Assembly (NCBI RefSeq): GCF_021601385.1
Contig: NZ_BQHO01000026.1
Location: 31,785 to 95,784, forward strand
DNA length: 64,000 nucleotides
DNA from: Pseudomonas parasichuanensis
Lineage (GTDB): Bacteria; Pseudomonadota; Gammaproteobacteria; Pseudomonadales; Pseudomonadaceae
Direction: 5' to 3'
The notes under the pieces were generated by a model that saw nothing but the letters and a program-made list of their open reading frames with translations, did no database searches and was not told the DNA's origin. Made by a program: the position numbers and the translations under genes. Of the stretch, positions 20,120-27,675 are shown one piece after another (position 1 is the stretch's first letter; each line of letters begins with the position of its first letter).

Positions 20120-22468
20120 ATGCCAAGCTTAGCCCGGCAACGCCTGAGGAGAGTCCTGCGGCGCGGCGGCGTTGGCCTGTTACTGGCCATCGCCCTGTTG
20201 TGGCTGGCCGACCGCATCTGGCCGCTGCCGATGCCGGGCGATGACCTGGCGCGGGTGGTGCTGGCCGAAGATGGTACACCGCTGTGGCGCTTTGCCGATG
20301 CCGATGGTGTGTGGCGCTACCCGGTCAGCCCGGACGAGGTGTCGCCCCTGTACCTGGAAGCCTTGCTCGGCTATGAGGACCGTTGGTTCTATCACCACCC
20401 GGGGGTCAACCCCATGGCCTTGGCCCGTGCGGCCTGGCTCAACCTGCGGGGTGGGCGCGTGGTGTCCGGCGGCAGCACCTTGTCGATGCAAGTGGCGCGT
20501 CTGCTCGACCCGCACGACCGCACCTTGCCGGGCAAGCTGCGCCAGCTGTGGCGTACGGCGCAACTGGAATGGCACCTGTCCAAGCGCGAGATCTTGCAGA
20601 TCTACCTCAACCGCGCACCGTTCGGCGGCACCTTGCAGGGCGTGGCGGCGGCCAGCTGGGCTTACCTGGGCAAGTCGCCGAAACACCTGACACCGGCCGA
20701 GGCGGCCTTGCTCGCCGTGCTGCCCCAGGCACCCAGCCGGCTGCGCCCCGACCGCCATCCGCAGCGCGCCCAGCGTGCCCGCGACAAGGTGCTGCAGCGC
20801 CTGGCCGAGTACCAGGTGTGGCCGGCACAGCGCATCGCCGAGGCGCGTGAGGAGCCGCTGCTGCTCGCCCCGCGCCAGGAACCGGCGCTGGCACCGCTGC
20901 TGGCCCGGCGCCTGAACACCCCGGACAGCCCGCCATTGATCCGCACCACCCTCGACGCCGCCCTGCAGCGCAGGCTGGAAGACCTGCTGCTGGGCTGGCG
21001 CGCGCGCCTGCCCGAGCGCACCTCGGCGGCGCTGCTGGTGGTGGAGACGCAGAGCATGGCGGTACGTGCCTACCTGGGCTCGATCGACATCGGCGACGAG
21101 CGGCGCTTTGGGCATGTCGACATGATCCATGCCCTGCGCTCGCCCGGCTCGACCCTCAAACCCTTCCTCTATGCCATGGCCATGGACGACGGGTTGATCC
21201 ATTCCGAATCGTTGCTGCAGGATGTGCCACGGCGCTATGGCGATTACCGGCCGGGCAACTTCTCCATGGGCTTCAGTGGCCCGGTGTCGGCCAGCTCGGC
21301 GCTGGCGCTGTCGCTCAACCTGCCGGCGGTGCAGTTGCTCGAAGCCTACGGGCCGAAGCGCTTCGCCGCGCAGATGCGCATGGGCGGTGTGCCCTTGGTG
21401 TTGCCACCCTTGGCCGAGCCGAACCTGTCGTTGATCCTCGGTGGCGCCGGCAGCCGGCTGGAAGACCTGGTCGGCGGCTATGCTGCCTTCGCCCGCGAGG
21501 GGCGCAGCGCGAAGATCCGCCTGCAGCCGCAGGACCCGCTGCTGGAGCAGCGCCTGCTGTCACCGGGTTCGGCATGGATCACCCGGCGTATTCTCAGCGG
21601 CCTGGCGCGCCCCGACCGCGACCCGCACGCCGAACTGGTGCAGCGCCCGCAGTTGGCCTGGAAGACCGGTACCAGCTATGGCTTTCGCGATGCCTGGTCG
21701 GTGGGCGTCGGCCCGCGTTACCTGATCGGCGTGTGGATCGGCCGCCCCGACGGCACCCCTGTGCCGGGCCAGTTCGGCCTGGCCTCGGCGGCGCCGTTGA
21801 TGCTGCAGGTGCACGACCTGCTGAGCAACCGTGATGCCCAGCGTGGCATCCGGCTGCCGGTGGAGGCCGTGCCGGGTTCGGTGGGCGTTGCGGCGATCTG
21901 CTGGCCGCTGGGCCAGCCGATGAACCGCCAGGACCCGAATTGTCGTCGCCAGCGCTTCGCCTGGACCCTCGACAACACCACGCCCCCTACCTTGCAGGCA
22001 GCCGACCAGCCGCTGGGCCTGGGCCTGCGCGACACAGTTTGGGTCAACAACCAGGGGCTGCGCGTCGATGCCGGCTGCCCGGGTGCCAAGGCCCGTGATA
22101 TTGCCCTGTGGCCGGCACCGCTGGAGCCCTGGCTGCCGCGAGTGGAGCAGCGTGCGGCGCGGCTGCCGGCCGTGGACCCGAGCTGCCCGCCGCAGGTGGC
22201 GGCCAGCGCACCGCCGCTGTCGATTGTCGGTGTGCGCCCGGGTGACAACCTGCGCCGCCCGGCCAGCAACAGCGAGCCGCTGCAGGTGCGGGTGTCGGCG
22301 CTGGGCGGTGGCGGGCAGCGCTGGTGGTTCATGAACGGCCAGCCACTGGGCGAAACGCGCGGGCAGGACAGCCTGCTGGTGCGTTTCGAACAGGCCGGGC
22401 GCATCGAGCTCAGTGCGCTGGACGAAAGCGGCGAGACCGCGCGGGTGGAGTTCCAGGTCAGCGAGTGA
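20120..22468 (+). CDS. pbpC: penicillin-binding protein 1C
   Basis: The 782-residue bifunctional peptidoglycan enzyme has an N-terminal membrane anchor (about residues 13-30) and a GT51 transglycosylase domain with LGYEDRWFYHHPGVNP and GGSTLSMQVARLLDP. Its transpeptidase domain has the SxxK serine in GSTLKPF, the SLN triad element and KTGTSYGFRDAW. A C-terminal BiPBP_C domain of about 90 residues completes the 1C type. The start at 20120 (MPSLARQRL) is chosen because it puts basic residues before the anchor; an in-frame alternative at 20054 exists, and neither has a strong ribosome site. It partners with the alpha-2-macroglobulin. Confidence 0.94.
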   Translation: MPSLARQRLRRVLRRGGVGLLLAIALLWLADRIWPLPMPGDDLARVVLAEDGTPLWRFADADGVWRYPVSPDEVSPLYLEALLGYEDRWFYHHPGVNPMALARAAWLNLRGGRVVSGGSTLSMQVARLLDPHDRTLPGKLRQLWRTAQLEWHLSKREILQIYLNRAPFGGTLQGVAAASWAYLGKSPKHLTPAEAALLAVLPQAPSRLRPDRHPQRAQRARDKVLQRLAEYQVWPAQRIAEAREEPLLLAPRQEPALAPLLARRLNTPDSPPLIRTTLDAALQRRLEDLLLGWRARLPERTSAALLVVETQSMAVRAYLGSIDIGDERRFGHVDMIHALRSPGSTLKPFLYAMAMDDGLIHSESLLQDVPRRYGDYRPGNFSMGFSGPVSASSALALSLNLPAVQLLEAYGPKRFAAQMRMGGVPLVLPPLAEPNLSLILGGAGSRLEDLVGGYAAFAREGRSAKIRLQPQDPLLEQRLLSPGSAWITRRILSGLARPDRDPHAELVQRPQLAWKTGTSYGFRDAWSVGVGPRYLIGVWIGRPDGTPVPGQFGLASAAPLMLQVHDLLSNRDAQRGIRLPVEAVPGSVGVAAICWPLGQPMNRQDPNCRRQRFAWTLDNTTPPTLQAADQPLGLGLRDTVWVNNQGLRVDAGCPGAKARDIALWPAPLEPWLPRVEQRAARLPAVDPSCPPQVAASAPPLSIVGVRPGDNLRRPASNSEPLQVRVSALGGGGQRWWFMNGQPLGETRGQDSLLVRFEQAGRIELSALDESGETARVEFQVSE

Positions 22469-22569
22469 TCCCCGGCCTCGGTGGCTGACTGCAGCCCCGG
22501 CACCTACGCTTGCTGTGGCGGGGGCGAGCAACGGGCACCCCGGTACCCTCGGGATCACGGAGCGTCCGC

Positions 22570-24237
22570 ATGCGTCCACTGCTGGTGATGTTACTGGTGT
22601 GCTGGGGCTGCATGGTGCGCGCCGCCCCGCTGCCGGGCTTCCTCGACAGCAGCCAAATCGAAGCCCTCCTGCCCACGCCAAACCTGCCGGTGGATGCCTA
22701 CCGTCCCGCCATGCCTGTGCTGCAACTGCCCGCACCGGGCTCGGTGCAGCAGCCAGAGCTGTCGATGAGCACACCGGTGCTGGTGCACAAGGTGCGTTTC
22801 GAAGGGGGCACCGTCTACCCCTTGAGCGACTTGCGCGAACACTACCAGCCGGTGATCGGCCGGCTGGTCAGCCTGGGCGAACTGGCCGAGTTGACTGGCC
22901 GCCTCACCCAGCGCTATCAGCAGGACGGCTACCTGCTTTCGTACGCCTTCCTGCCGCCCCAGGATCTCAGCGAGGGGCGGGTGCGGGTGGTGCTGGTGGA
23001 AGGCTACATTCACGATTACCAGGTCGAGGGCGACATCGGCCCCGCGCGCGCCTACCTGGCCCAACTGCTGGATAAACTCAGGGCCGAGCGGCCACTGACC
23101 CGCGCAAGCCTGGAGCGCTATACCGGCCTGATCGGCCGCATCCCCGGTGTCACCGCCCAGGCGCAGGTCCTGGCACCGGCTGACGCCGAAGGTGGCGCGC
23201 ACATGGTTGTTCGGGTCTCGCGCAAGCCGTTCACCAGCACTGTCCACCTCAACGACAGCAGCCGCGATGACCCGCAGGCACTGCTGGGTGTCAGCAGCAA
23301 CGCCCAGACCCGTTTCGCCGAGCAGCTGAGCACCAACGTGCTGGTACCGCCGGGCGAGGACGAGGTGCACTACTATCGCCTGGATTACGCCCAGTTCGTC
23401 GACAGTGGGGGCTCGCAACTGCAGCTGTCAGCTTCGCGTTATCGCAGTGATCCGCACACGCGGATTCGCCTGGACAAGGGCAGCGACTTGACCCAGCAGC
23501 GGGATAGCGAGCGCTATTCACTTGGCCTGAGCCAGCCGCTGATCGTCTCGGCAAACGAGTGGCTGGAGGCGGTAGGGCGCCTCTACATGGTCAAGGACCG
23601 TATCGACTACCAGGGCGCGCGCGCGCCCTTTCAGACGGGCAGCGAGACTAGTGTCCGCGCGCTGTCGTTTGAGGCCGATTGGCGCAAGCTGCAGGCCCGG
23701 CGCCTGCGCATCGTGAGCGGCGGGGTGTACCAGGGGCTGGACCATTTCGGTGCGCGCAGCAATGCCGGCTACGACCTGGATTTCTTGCGCCTGCGCTTGT
23801 CAGGCCTGCAGAGCGACGACTTCACCGACAACTGGCAGGGTGTGGCTTCGGCAGCGGGTTACTGGAGCAACGACAACCTGCCCGACAGCGAACGGGAAGT
23901 GTTCGGCGGGCAGAACTTCGGCCGCGGCTACCCTCGGGACCAGGCCAGCGGTGACAAAGGCTGGGGGCTGGCCTACGAGCTCAACTACAGTTTCAGGCAT
24001 GAAGGTGATCTGCTTCGGGTGCTGCAGCCGTATGCCGTGCTCGATGTTGCGCGGGCCTGGTTCAACAAGCTGGATGTGCAATCGGCGCATATGTCCTCCG
24101 TAGCTGTCGGCCTGCGCTTAGGTGATAGACACAGCTACAACTTCGCCGTCGAGGTGGCCAAGCCGATGTCGGACATCGCCTTGGATAGCCTCAACCGGCG
24201 GCCACGGTTGAACCTCAGCTTCAGCTATCCGCTCTGA
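22570..24237 (+). CDS. TpsB/ShlB-FhaC type outer-membrane transporter
   Basis: This 555-residue protein has a signal peptide (about 1-19, ending RAAP) and a proline-rich segment followed by a POTRA domain (about 75-150, containing HKVRFEGGTVYPLSDL and RYQQDGYLLSYAFLPPQ). A 16-strand-type beta barrel rich in aromatic/Ser alternation follows and closes with LNLSFSYPL. It matches the two-partner-secretion transporters that export filamentous haemagglutinin or haemolysin-like TpsA proteins. No TpsA gene is visible within the window on either side, so its substrate is either elsewhere or absent. Start 22570 (MRPLLVML) is set by the signal peptide. Confidence 0.88.
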   Translation: MRPLLVMLLVCWGCMVRAAPLPGFLDSSQIEALLPTPNLPVDAYRPAMPVLQLPAPGSVQQPELSMSTPVLVHKVRFEGGTVYPLSDLREHYQPVIGRLVSLGELAELTGRLTQRYQQDGYLLSYAFLPPQDLSEGRVRVVLVEGYIHDYQVEGDIGPARAYLAQLLDKLRAERPLTRASLERYTGLIGRIPGVTAQAQVLAPADAEGGAHMVVRVSRKPFTSTVHLNDSSRDDPQALLGVSSNAQTRFAEQLSTNVLVPPGEDEVHYYRLDYAQFVDSGGSQLQLSASRYRSDPHTRIRLDKGSDLTQQRDSERYSLGLSQPLIVSANEWLEAVGRLYMVKDRIDYQGARAPFQTGSETSVRALSFEADWRKLQARRLRIVSGGVYQGLDHFGARSNAGYDLDFLRLRLSGLQSDDFTDNWQGVASAAGYWSNDNLPDSEREVFGGQNFGRGYPRDQASGDKGWGLAYELNYSFRHEGDLLRVLQPYAVLDVARAWFNKLDVQSAHMSSVAVGLRLGDRHSYNFAVEVAKPMSDIALDSLNRRPRLNLSFSYPL

Positions 24238-24240
24238 TGT

Positions 24241-24288
24241 GACAGGTAGACGGGTTGACGGGTTGACGGGTTGACGGGTTGACGCAGG
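24241..24288. repeat. octanucleotide tandem repeat
   Basis: Four perfect head-to-tail copies of GACGGGTT occupy 24249-24280. Degenerate copies flank them at 24241-24248 (GACAGGTA) and 24281-24288 (GACGCAGG). The array sits four bases after the TpsB stop codon and about 58 bases before the HTH gene. Such short tandem arrays can vary in copy number by strand slippage. Confidence 0.9.
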
Positions 24289-24345
24289 GTCGGTGCCGCT
24301 ATAGGCTGATGGGCATTGATACCTCGCCACTGATGAGGCCACGCC

Positions 24346-24984
24346 ATGAAAGTCGCCGAAGCCAGCGCCGCCTGTCTGTCCCATGCCGCATCCGAGGCGA
24401 CCAAAACTGCGCTATTGCTAGGCTTCGAGCAATTCCTCGAGCAGTTGTCCCAACCCCAACTGGCGGCACTGGCCGAGGGTGATTCCGAGCGCAACTATTT
24501 CGAGGCTTTGCAGGCCGCCTTGACACGCCTTGACCGACAGCCACGCAGCCCCAAGGTGCGGAACCAGATTGCCTATGCCAAGGGCAAGGCGCTGGCTTTC
24601 GAGCAGATCGGCCAGGGTTATGAACTACTCGACTCCAAGACCGTCTGCGCGATACTCGGTATCACCCGCCAGGCCTTGAACAAGCGGGTGCTGCAAGGTC
24701 AGGTGCTGGCTTATAGCGAAGGGGCGCGCAAGCACTATCCGGCTTTCCAGTTCGTCGACAATGCGGCATTGCCCCAGGTGGCGAAGCTGGTACAGGCTGT
24801 GGCTGTCCAGCCACGGGATGCAGCGCAAGTGAACCTGCTGCTCGGCTTCCTGCTCGAGAGCATGGACTACTCCAACCCTGGGCAGGCGCCCAACGAGCTC
24901 CCTCGCTACCACTTGCTCGATGAACCCGGTGCATTCGCCATCATCGTTCGCGACTTTGGCAATCGCTTGAGCATGGGCAAATGA
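24346..24984 (+). CDS. HTH protein resembling Xre/ParS-type antitoxins of RES toxins
   Basis: This 212-residue protein has a long helical N-terminal part (about 1-95). A helix-turn-helix follows (KTVCAILGITRQALNKRVLQG, about 104-124) and is trailed by a GARKHYPAFQF segment. The C-terminal part (about 150-212) resembles in layout the MbcA/ParS/Xre C-terminal domain that caps RES toxins, but it is divergent. The assignment as an antitoxin is therefore inferred. It could instead be a plain DNA-binding regulator. A RES-domain gene lies tail to tail 24 bases away across a shared terminator. The ribosome site is a weak GAGG. Confidence 0.6.
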   Translation: MKVAEASAACLSHAASEATKTALLLGFEQFLEQLSQPQLAALAEGDSERNYFEALQAALTRLDRQPRSPKVRNQIAYAKGKALAFEQIGQGYELLDSKTVCAILGITRQALNKRVLQGQVLAYSEGARKHYPAFQFVDNAALPQVAKLVQAVAVQPRDAAQVNLLLGFLLESMDYSNPGQAPNELPRYHLLDEPGAFAIIVRDFGNRLSMGK

Positions 24985-24985
24985 C

Positions 24986-25008
24986 AAACCGGCCTGCGGG
25001 CCGGTTTT
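24986..25008. terminator. bidirectional terminator between the HTH and RES genes
   Basis: A perfect 9-bp stem (24986-24994 and 24999-25007) with a TGCG loop is flanked by A residues on the left and T residues on the right, so it can stop transcription arriving from either side. It occupies almost the whole 24-base gap between the two stop codons. Confidence 0.85.
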
Positions 25009-25656
25009 CTATTGCACCGCCACCTGCATTCGCAAGAGCACTTCGCCGACGGTTTCGTCAGTGCTCAGTAGCAGATCATCCAGCGCTCGGTAGCTCAAGG
25101 CTGCCAACTGGTCACCTCGCCCTTCGAACAGCACCAGGTTGCAGCCAGCGAGGCTCCCGGTGATGGGGTAGGCCTGCGAGGGATAGAGGATGCCGTCCAC
25201 CTGTGCGGCATGGCGCATGAGTTCGTCGCTGAGCAGTTGGGTATAGAGATAGCCCACGTTGCCTTGCCCTTTCGACGCCACGATCGCCTGCAAAGTGTTG
25301 CCAGCATTGCGGGCCAGTGCGCCAGCATCGACCACGACAAGCTCCCGGATGGCCTTCAACTCATGCAGGGCCAGCATCGCGATCTCGCTGCGCAGCACAG
25401 GGCTGGCGCTACCTGCCCGGCCATGCTGGAGGGTTTCAGCCACCGCAACGATGTCACTGAGCGCCACATAGCAGACACCAATGGCCAACTGAGGGTCGCC
25501 GTAGCGGCTGTCAGAGTTGCGGTTGTAGTAGATCGGGTTTTCGAAGCCGCAGTGCTGTACGCGATAAACGCGCGTGGCGCAGGCAATGCGCTGGATGGGC
25601 AGGCCATGACGGGTAATGGCATTTACGATGAGCTGACGTGGTGCTTGGGCGAGCAT
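25009..25656 (-). CDS. RES-domain protein, predicted NAD-targeting toxin
   Basis: This 215-residue protein fits the RES family, whose toxin members degrade NAD+ and arrest growth. It contains the conserved arginine in RVYRV, a following small-residue/aromatic stretch with RYGDPQLAIGVCYVA, the glutamate in AVAETLQ, and the serine in GILYPSQAY, which match the usual R/Y/E/S active-site set. RES toxins normally follow their antitoxin in one operon; here the candidate antitoxin gene is convergent instead. Only one ATG (25656) opens the frame. The ribosome site is weak. It could be a domesticated or self-standing enzyme. Confidence 0.72.
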   Translation of the reverse strand: MLAQAPRQLIVNAITRHGLPIQRIACATRVYRVQHCGFENPIYYNRNSDSRYGDPQLAIGVCYVALSDIVAVAETLQHGRAGSASPVLRSEIAMLALHELKAIRELVVVDAGALARNAGNTLQAIVASKGQGNVGYLYTQLLSDELMRHAAQVDGILYPSQAYPITGSLAGCNLVLFEGRGDQLAALSYRALDDLLLSTDETVGEVLLRMQVAVQ

Positions 25657-25776
25657 TGGCGCAGGCAGTCCTCGATGGCTTTGGCCCCGGCAGGGGGGCG
25701 GCCATTGTTGCAGGGCTGCCCGACGATTGTCGTCTGTGAAGCCGTGACAGGATGTGCCTCGTTAGCAGGCCAGGCG

Positions 25777-26184
25777 CTAGTTAACCGCGTGCATCAGTGG
25801 CTTGGGGAACAGGTTGTCCAGCGTCTCCAGCAGGCGCGCGTGGTAGATCGGCTTGCGGAACAGGTCGAGCACCTGCAGGCGCAACAGATCGCTGCAGTCG
25901 TCCATGTCGGCGTGCCCGGACATGACGATCACGGGCAGGTGCTGGCGGGCGGTGTGGTCGCGCAGGCGCTTGATCAGGCCGATGCCGCTTTCTTCAGGCA
26001 TGCGCAGGTCGGTGATCACCAAAGCGACATCCGGGTGGCGGGTGAGCAGTTGCAGGGCCGTGTTCACCGAAACGGCGGTATGGCAGCAGAACCCTTGGTT
26101 TTCCAGCAGTTCGGCCAGCTCCAGCAGAGCCTCCTCCTCGTCATCGACCAGCAGGATCTGTTGACGCAAGGAAGAGGTCGGCAT
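25777..26184 (-). CDS. stand-alone receiver-domain response regulator
   Basis: The 135-residue protein consists of one receiver domain only: acidic pocket LLVDDEEEA, phospho-acceptor D59 in VITDLRMPEESG, the switch serine in VIVMSGHA, and K111 in LFRKPIY. There is no DNA-binding or enzymatic output. Start 26184 has a ribosome site GGGAG six bases upstream; an earlier in-frame codon at 26217 is less well placed. It is read after flp on the same strand with a 48-base gap, so it is probably co-transcribed with the pilin. It may act as a phosphate sink or partner switch for the PprA kinase. Confidence 0.88.
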   Translation of the reverse strand: MPTSSLRQQILLVDDEEEALLELAELLENQGFCCHTAVSVNTALQLLTRHPDVALVITDLRMPEESGIGLIKRLRDHTARQHLPVIVMSGHADMDDCSDLLRLQVLDLFRKPIYHARLLETLDNLFPKPLMHAVN

Positions 26185-26232
26185 GGTCGGCTCCCGAAGG
26201 TCTGGATCAATCGGCATGCACGCAGCGCAGGG

Positions 26233-26415
26233 TTACTGGGTGATCGCGGTCTGGATAGTGGTCATGATCGCTTTCACTTCGGCCGAGATGGGGGTGACGA
26301 ACCCGGCCAGTACCACCGCGACCATGGCCGCGATCACCGCGTACTCGATACCGGAGGCGCCGTCCTTGCGCTGAAGGAAGTTCTTGCAGTGGAGGATGAT
26401 CAGGTGCAGCAGCAT
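26233..26415 (-). CDS. flp: Flp/Fap-type prepilin, major Tad pilin
   Basis: The 60-residue precursor has a basic leader ending in KDG. The Flp motif follows: predicted cleavage after G19 leaves Glu at +5 and Tyr at +6 (ASGIEYAVIAA), then a hydrophobic assembly helix. FppA/TadV should remove the leader and the mature pilin forms the Tad fibre. It is divergent from rcpC and the assembly operon across an AT-rich promoter region, as in P. aeruginosa. Confidence 0.94.
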   Translation of the reverse strand: MLLHLIILHCKNFLQRKDGASGIEYAVIAAMVAVVLAGFVTPISAEVKAIMTTIQTAITQ

Positions 26416-26702
26416 GGCACATCTCCTTGCGCACGGTCGGCGCCGGTCACGGGGCTTGAAAAGTGACACCCCTTTGCCATCACAGGATTGCCAAGCCGTG
26501 GCAGCCTGCAAATGTAACAAAGCATTAATTCCAAAGTATTAACTTTAATCAGCGAGGCTAAGTTACTGTTTTTTTTATGCGTCAATCTTATGGCTCAAAA
26601 AACGTAGGCCGGCAAATGGCGATTCGACGGGGCTGCGCTAACTTGCAATAGCGAAATAGTTACTTTTTGCCAGCATTGGTCCCCGGCGCAGGGAGTGCGG
26701 AA
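26416..26702. promoter_or_regulatory. divergent flp/rcpC promoter region, AT-rich
   Basis: These 287 bases between two divergent start codons hold an AT-rich core (about 26505-26580) unlike the rest of the window, including an eight-T run. The heptamer AGTTACT occurs twice in direct orientation, at 26561-26567 and 26658-26664, each followed by a T-rich stretch. They are candidate sites for PprB, which activates both transcripts in P. aeruginosa. No gene is supported here. Confidence 0.55.
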
Positions 26703-27656
26703 ATGAGCAGTCGCTTGACCATGGTCCTCGCTGGCCTGTTCCTGTTGGCAGCATTGCTGGCCGGCTATTGGGGCCTGCGCCTGAGCCGCCCGGCGCAAAC
26801 CACGCCGGCACCTGTCGTGGTTGCTCCTACCGAAGCGTCGGCTCCCGCCCTTGCCCCGGCCCCCGCACAACCTCCGGAACCGCCGCGTACGCCGATCCTG
26901 GTGCTGCGCAGGGCAGTGCCGGCCAATACCCCGTTGACCGCTGACGACGTGCTGGTCGAGCGCTTGCAGGTGGTGCCCGCCGGGGCTTTCCAACAGCCTG
27001 AGCAGGTGCTGGGGCGCAGCAGTTCACGGCCGCTGGAGGCCGGCAGTTGGCTCGACGAGTCGAGCTTCCAGACCGGTGGCCCGCTGGCGCGGATGATCCG
27101 CCCTCACGAGCGCGCGGTGGCGGTGGCGGTGGACGATGTAGTGGGCGCAGCCGGACAACTGCGGCCCGGCGACTATGTCGATGTGCTGCTGTTCCTGCGG
27201 GAAGAAACCAACAACCCGCAATCTTCCGCCCAGGTGGTGCTGCCGGCCCTGCGTGTGCTCAGCGTCGACCAGCAGACGGGCCTGGCCAACGACGGCCGCC
27301 CGGCGCAGACCGTCGACGAGCAGAAAACCCGCCGTGACCAGCAGCAGATGATGGGCGGCACGGTCACCCGCACCGTGGGCCTTGCCGTGCCCCAGGCCCT
27401 GGCCAGCCGCCTGATGCTGGCCGCTCAGGCCGGCACCTTGCGCCTGGCAGTACGCAGTGCCGATGAGCAGTTGCTGGCGCGCTACTGGTCTGGCCAGGAC
27501 GCTGGCGCCCAGGTGGACGCCGCCAACCGTGAGCTCTACCGCTTCAGCCAGCTGTCCCAGGTACCGCTGGCCGGCCCGGCCTCGGTCGCGGCGGTGCCCA
27601 CCATGCAGATCATTCGAGGCGCTGCCCAGGCCGCTGACTCGAACAAGACCCCCTGA
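26703..27656 (+). CDS. rcpC: Tad pilus assembly protein RcpC/CpaB
   Basis: This 317-residue inner-membrane-anchored periplasmic protein has one N-terminal membrane helix, a Pro/Ala-rich linker (about 35-65), an SAF domain (VLRRAVPANTPLTADDV) and a second CpaB domain (ERAVAVAVDDVVGAAG). CpaB/RcpC proteins sit at the secretin and may bind the cell wall. The start at 26703 precedes the membrane helix. It is the first gene of the assembly operon; rcpA starts 19 bases after its stop. Confidence 0.92.
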   Translation: MSSRLTMVLAGLFLLAALLAGYWGLRLSRPAQTTPAPVVVAPTEASAPALAPAPAQPPEPPRTPILVLRRAVPANTPLTADDVLVERLQVVPAGAFQQPEQVLGRSSSRPLEAGSWLDESSFQTGGPLARMIRPHERAVAVAVDDVVGAAGQLRPGDYVDVLLFLREETNNPQSSAQVVLPALRVLSVDQQTGLANDGRPAQTVDEQKTRRDQQQMMGGTVTRTVGLAVPQALASRLMLAAQAGTLRLAVRSADEQLLARYWSGQDAGAQVDAANRELYRFSQLSQVPLAGPASVAAVPTMQIIRGAAQAADSNKTP

Positions 27657-27675
27657 CCCGGCAAGGATGCATTCC

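Noticed and set aside
15229-20217. A 1662-codon open frame antisense to the alpha-2-macroglobulin gene
   Set aside because: It exactly mirrors a real, motif-rich gene. Its translation is Gly/Gln/His/Ala-rich with no domain, and such frames arise from the strong third-position GC bias of this genome.
22510-24237. Longer start for the TpsB protein at 22510
   Set aside because: It would place 20 polar and basic residues before the signal peptide; the start at 22570 gives a normal export signal.
24241-24288. Possible CRISPR array
   Set aside because: The repeat unit is only 8 bases with no spacers; it is a simple tandem repeat.
25657-25776. N-terminal extension of the RES protein
   Set aside because: The frame is open upstream for about 35 codons but contains no ATG, GTG or TTG with a ribosome site; the ATG at 25656 is the only credible start.
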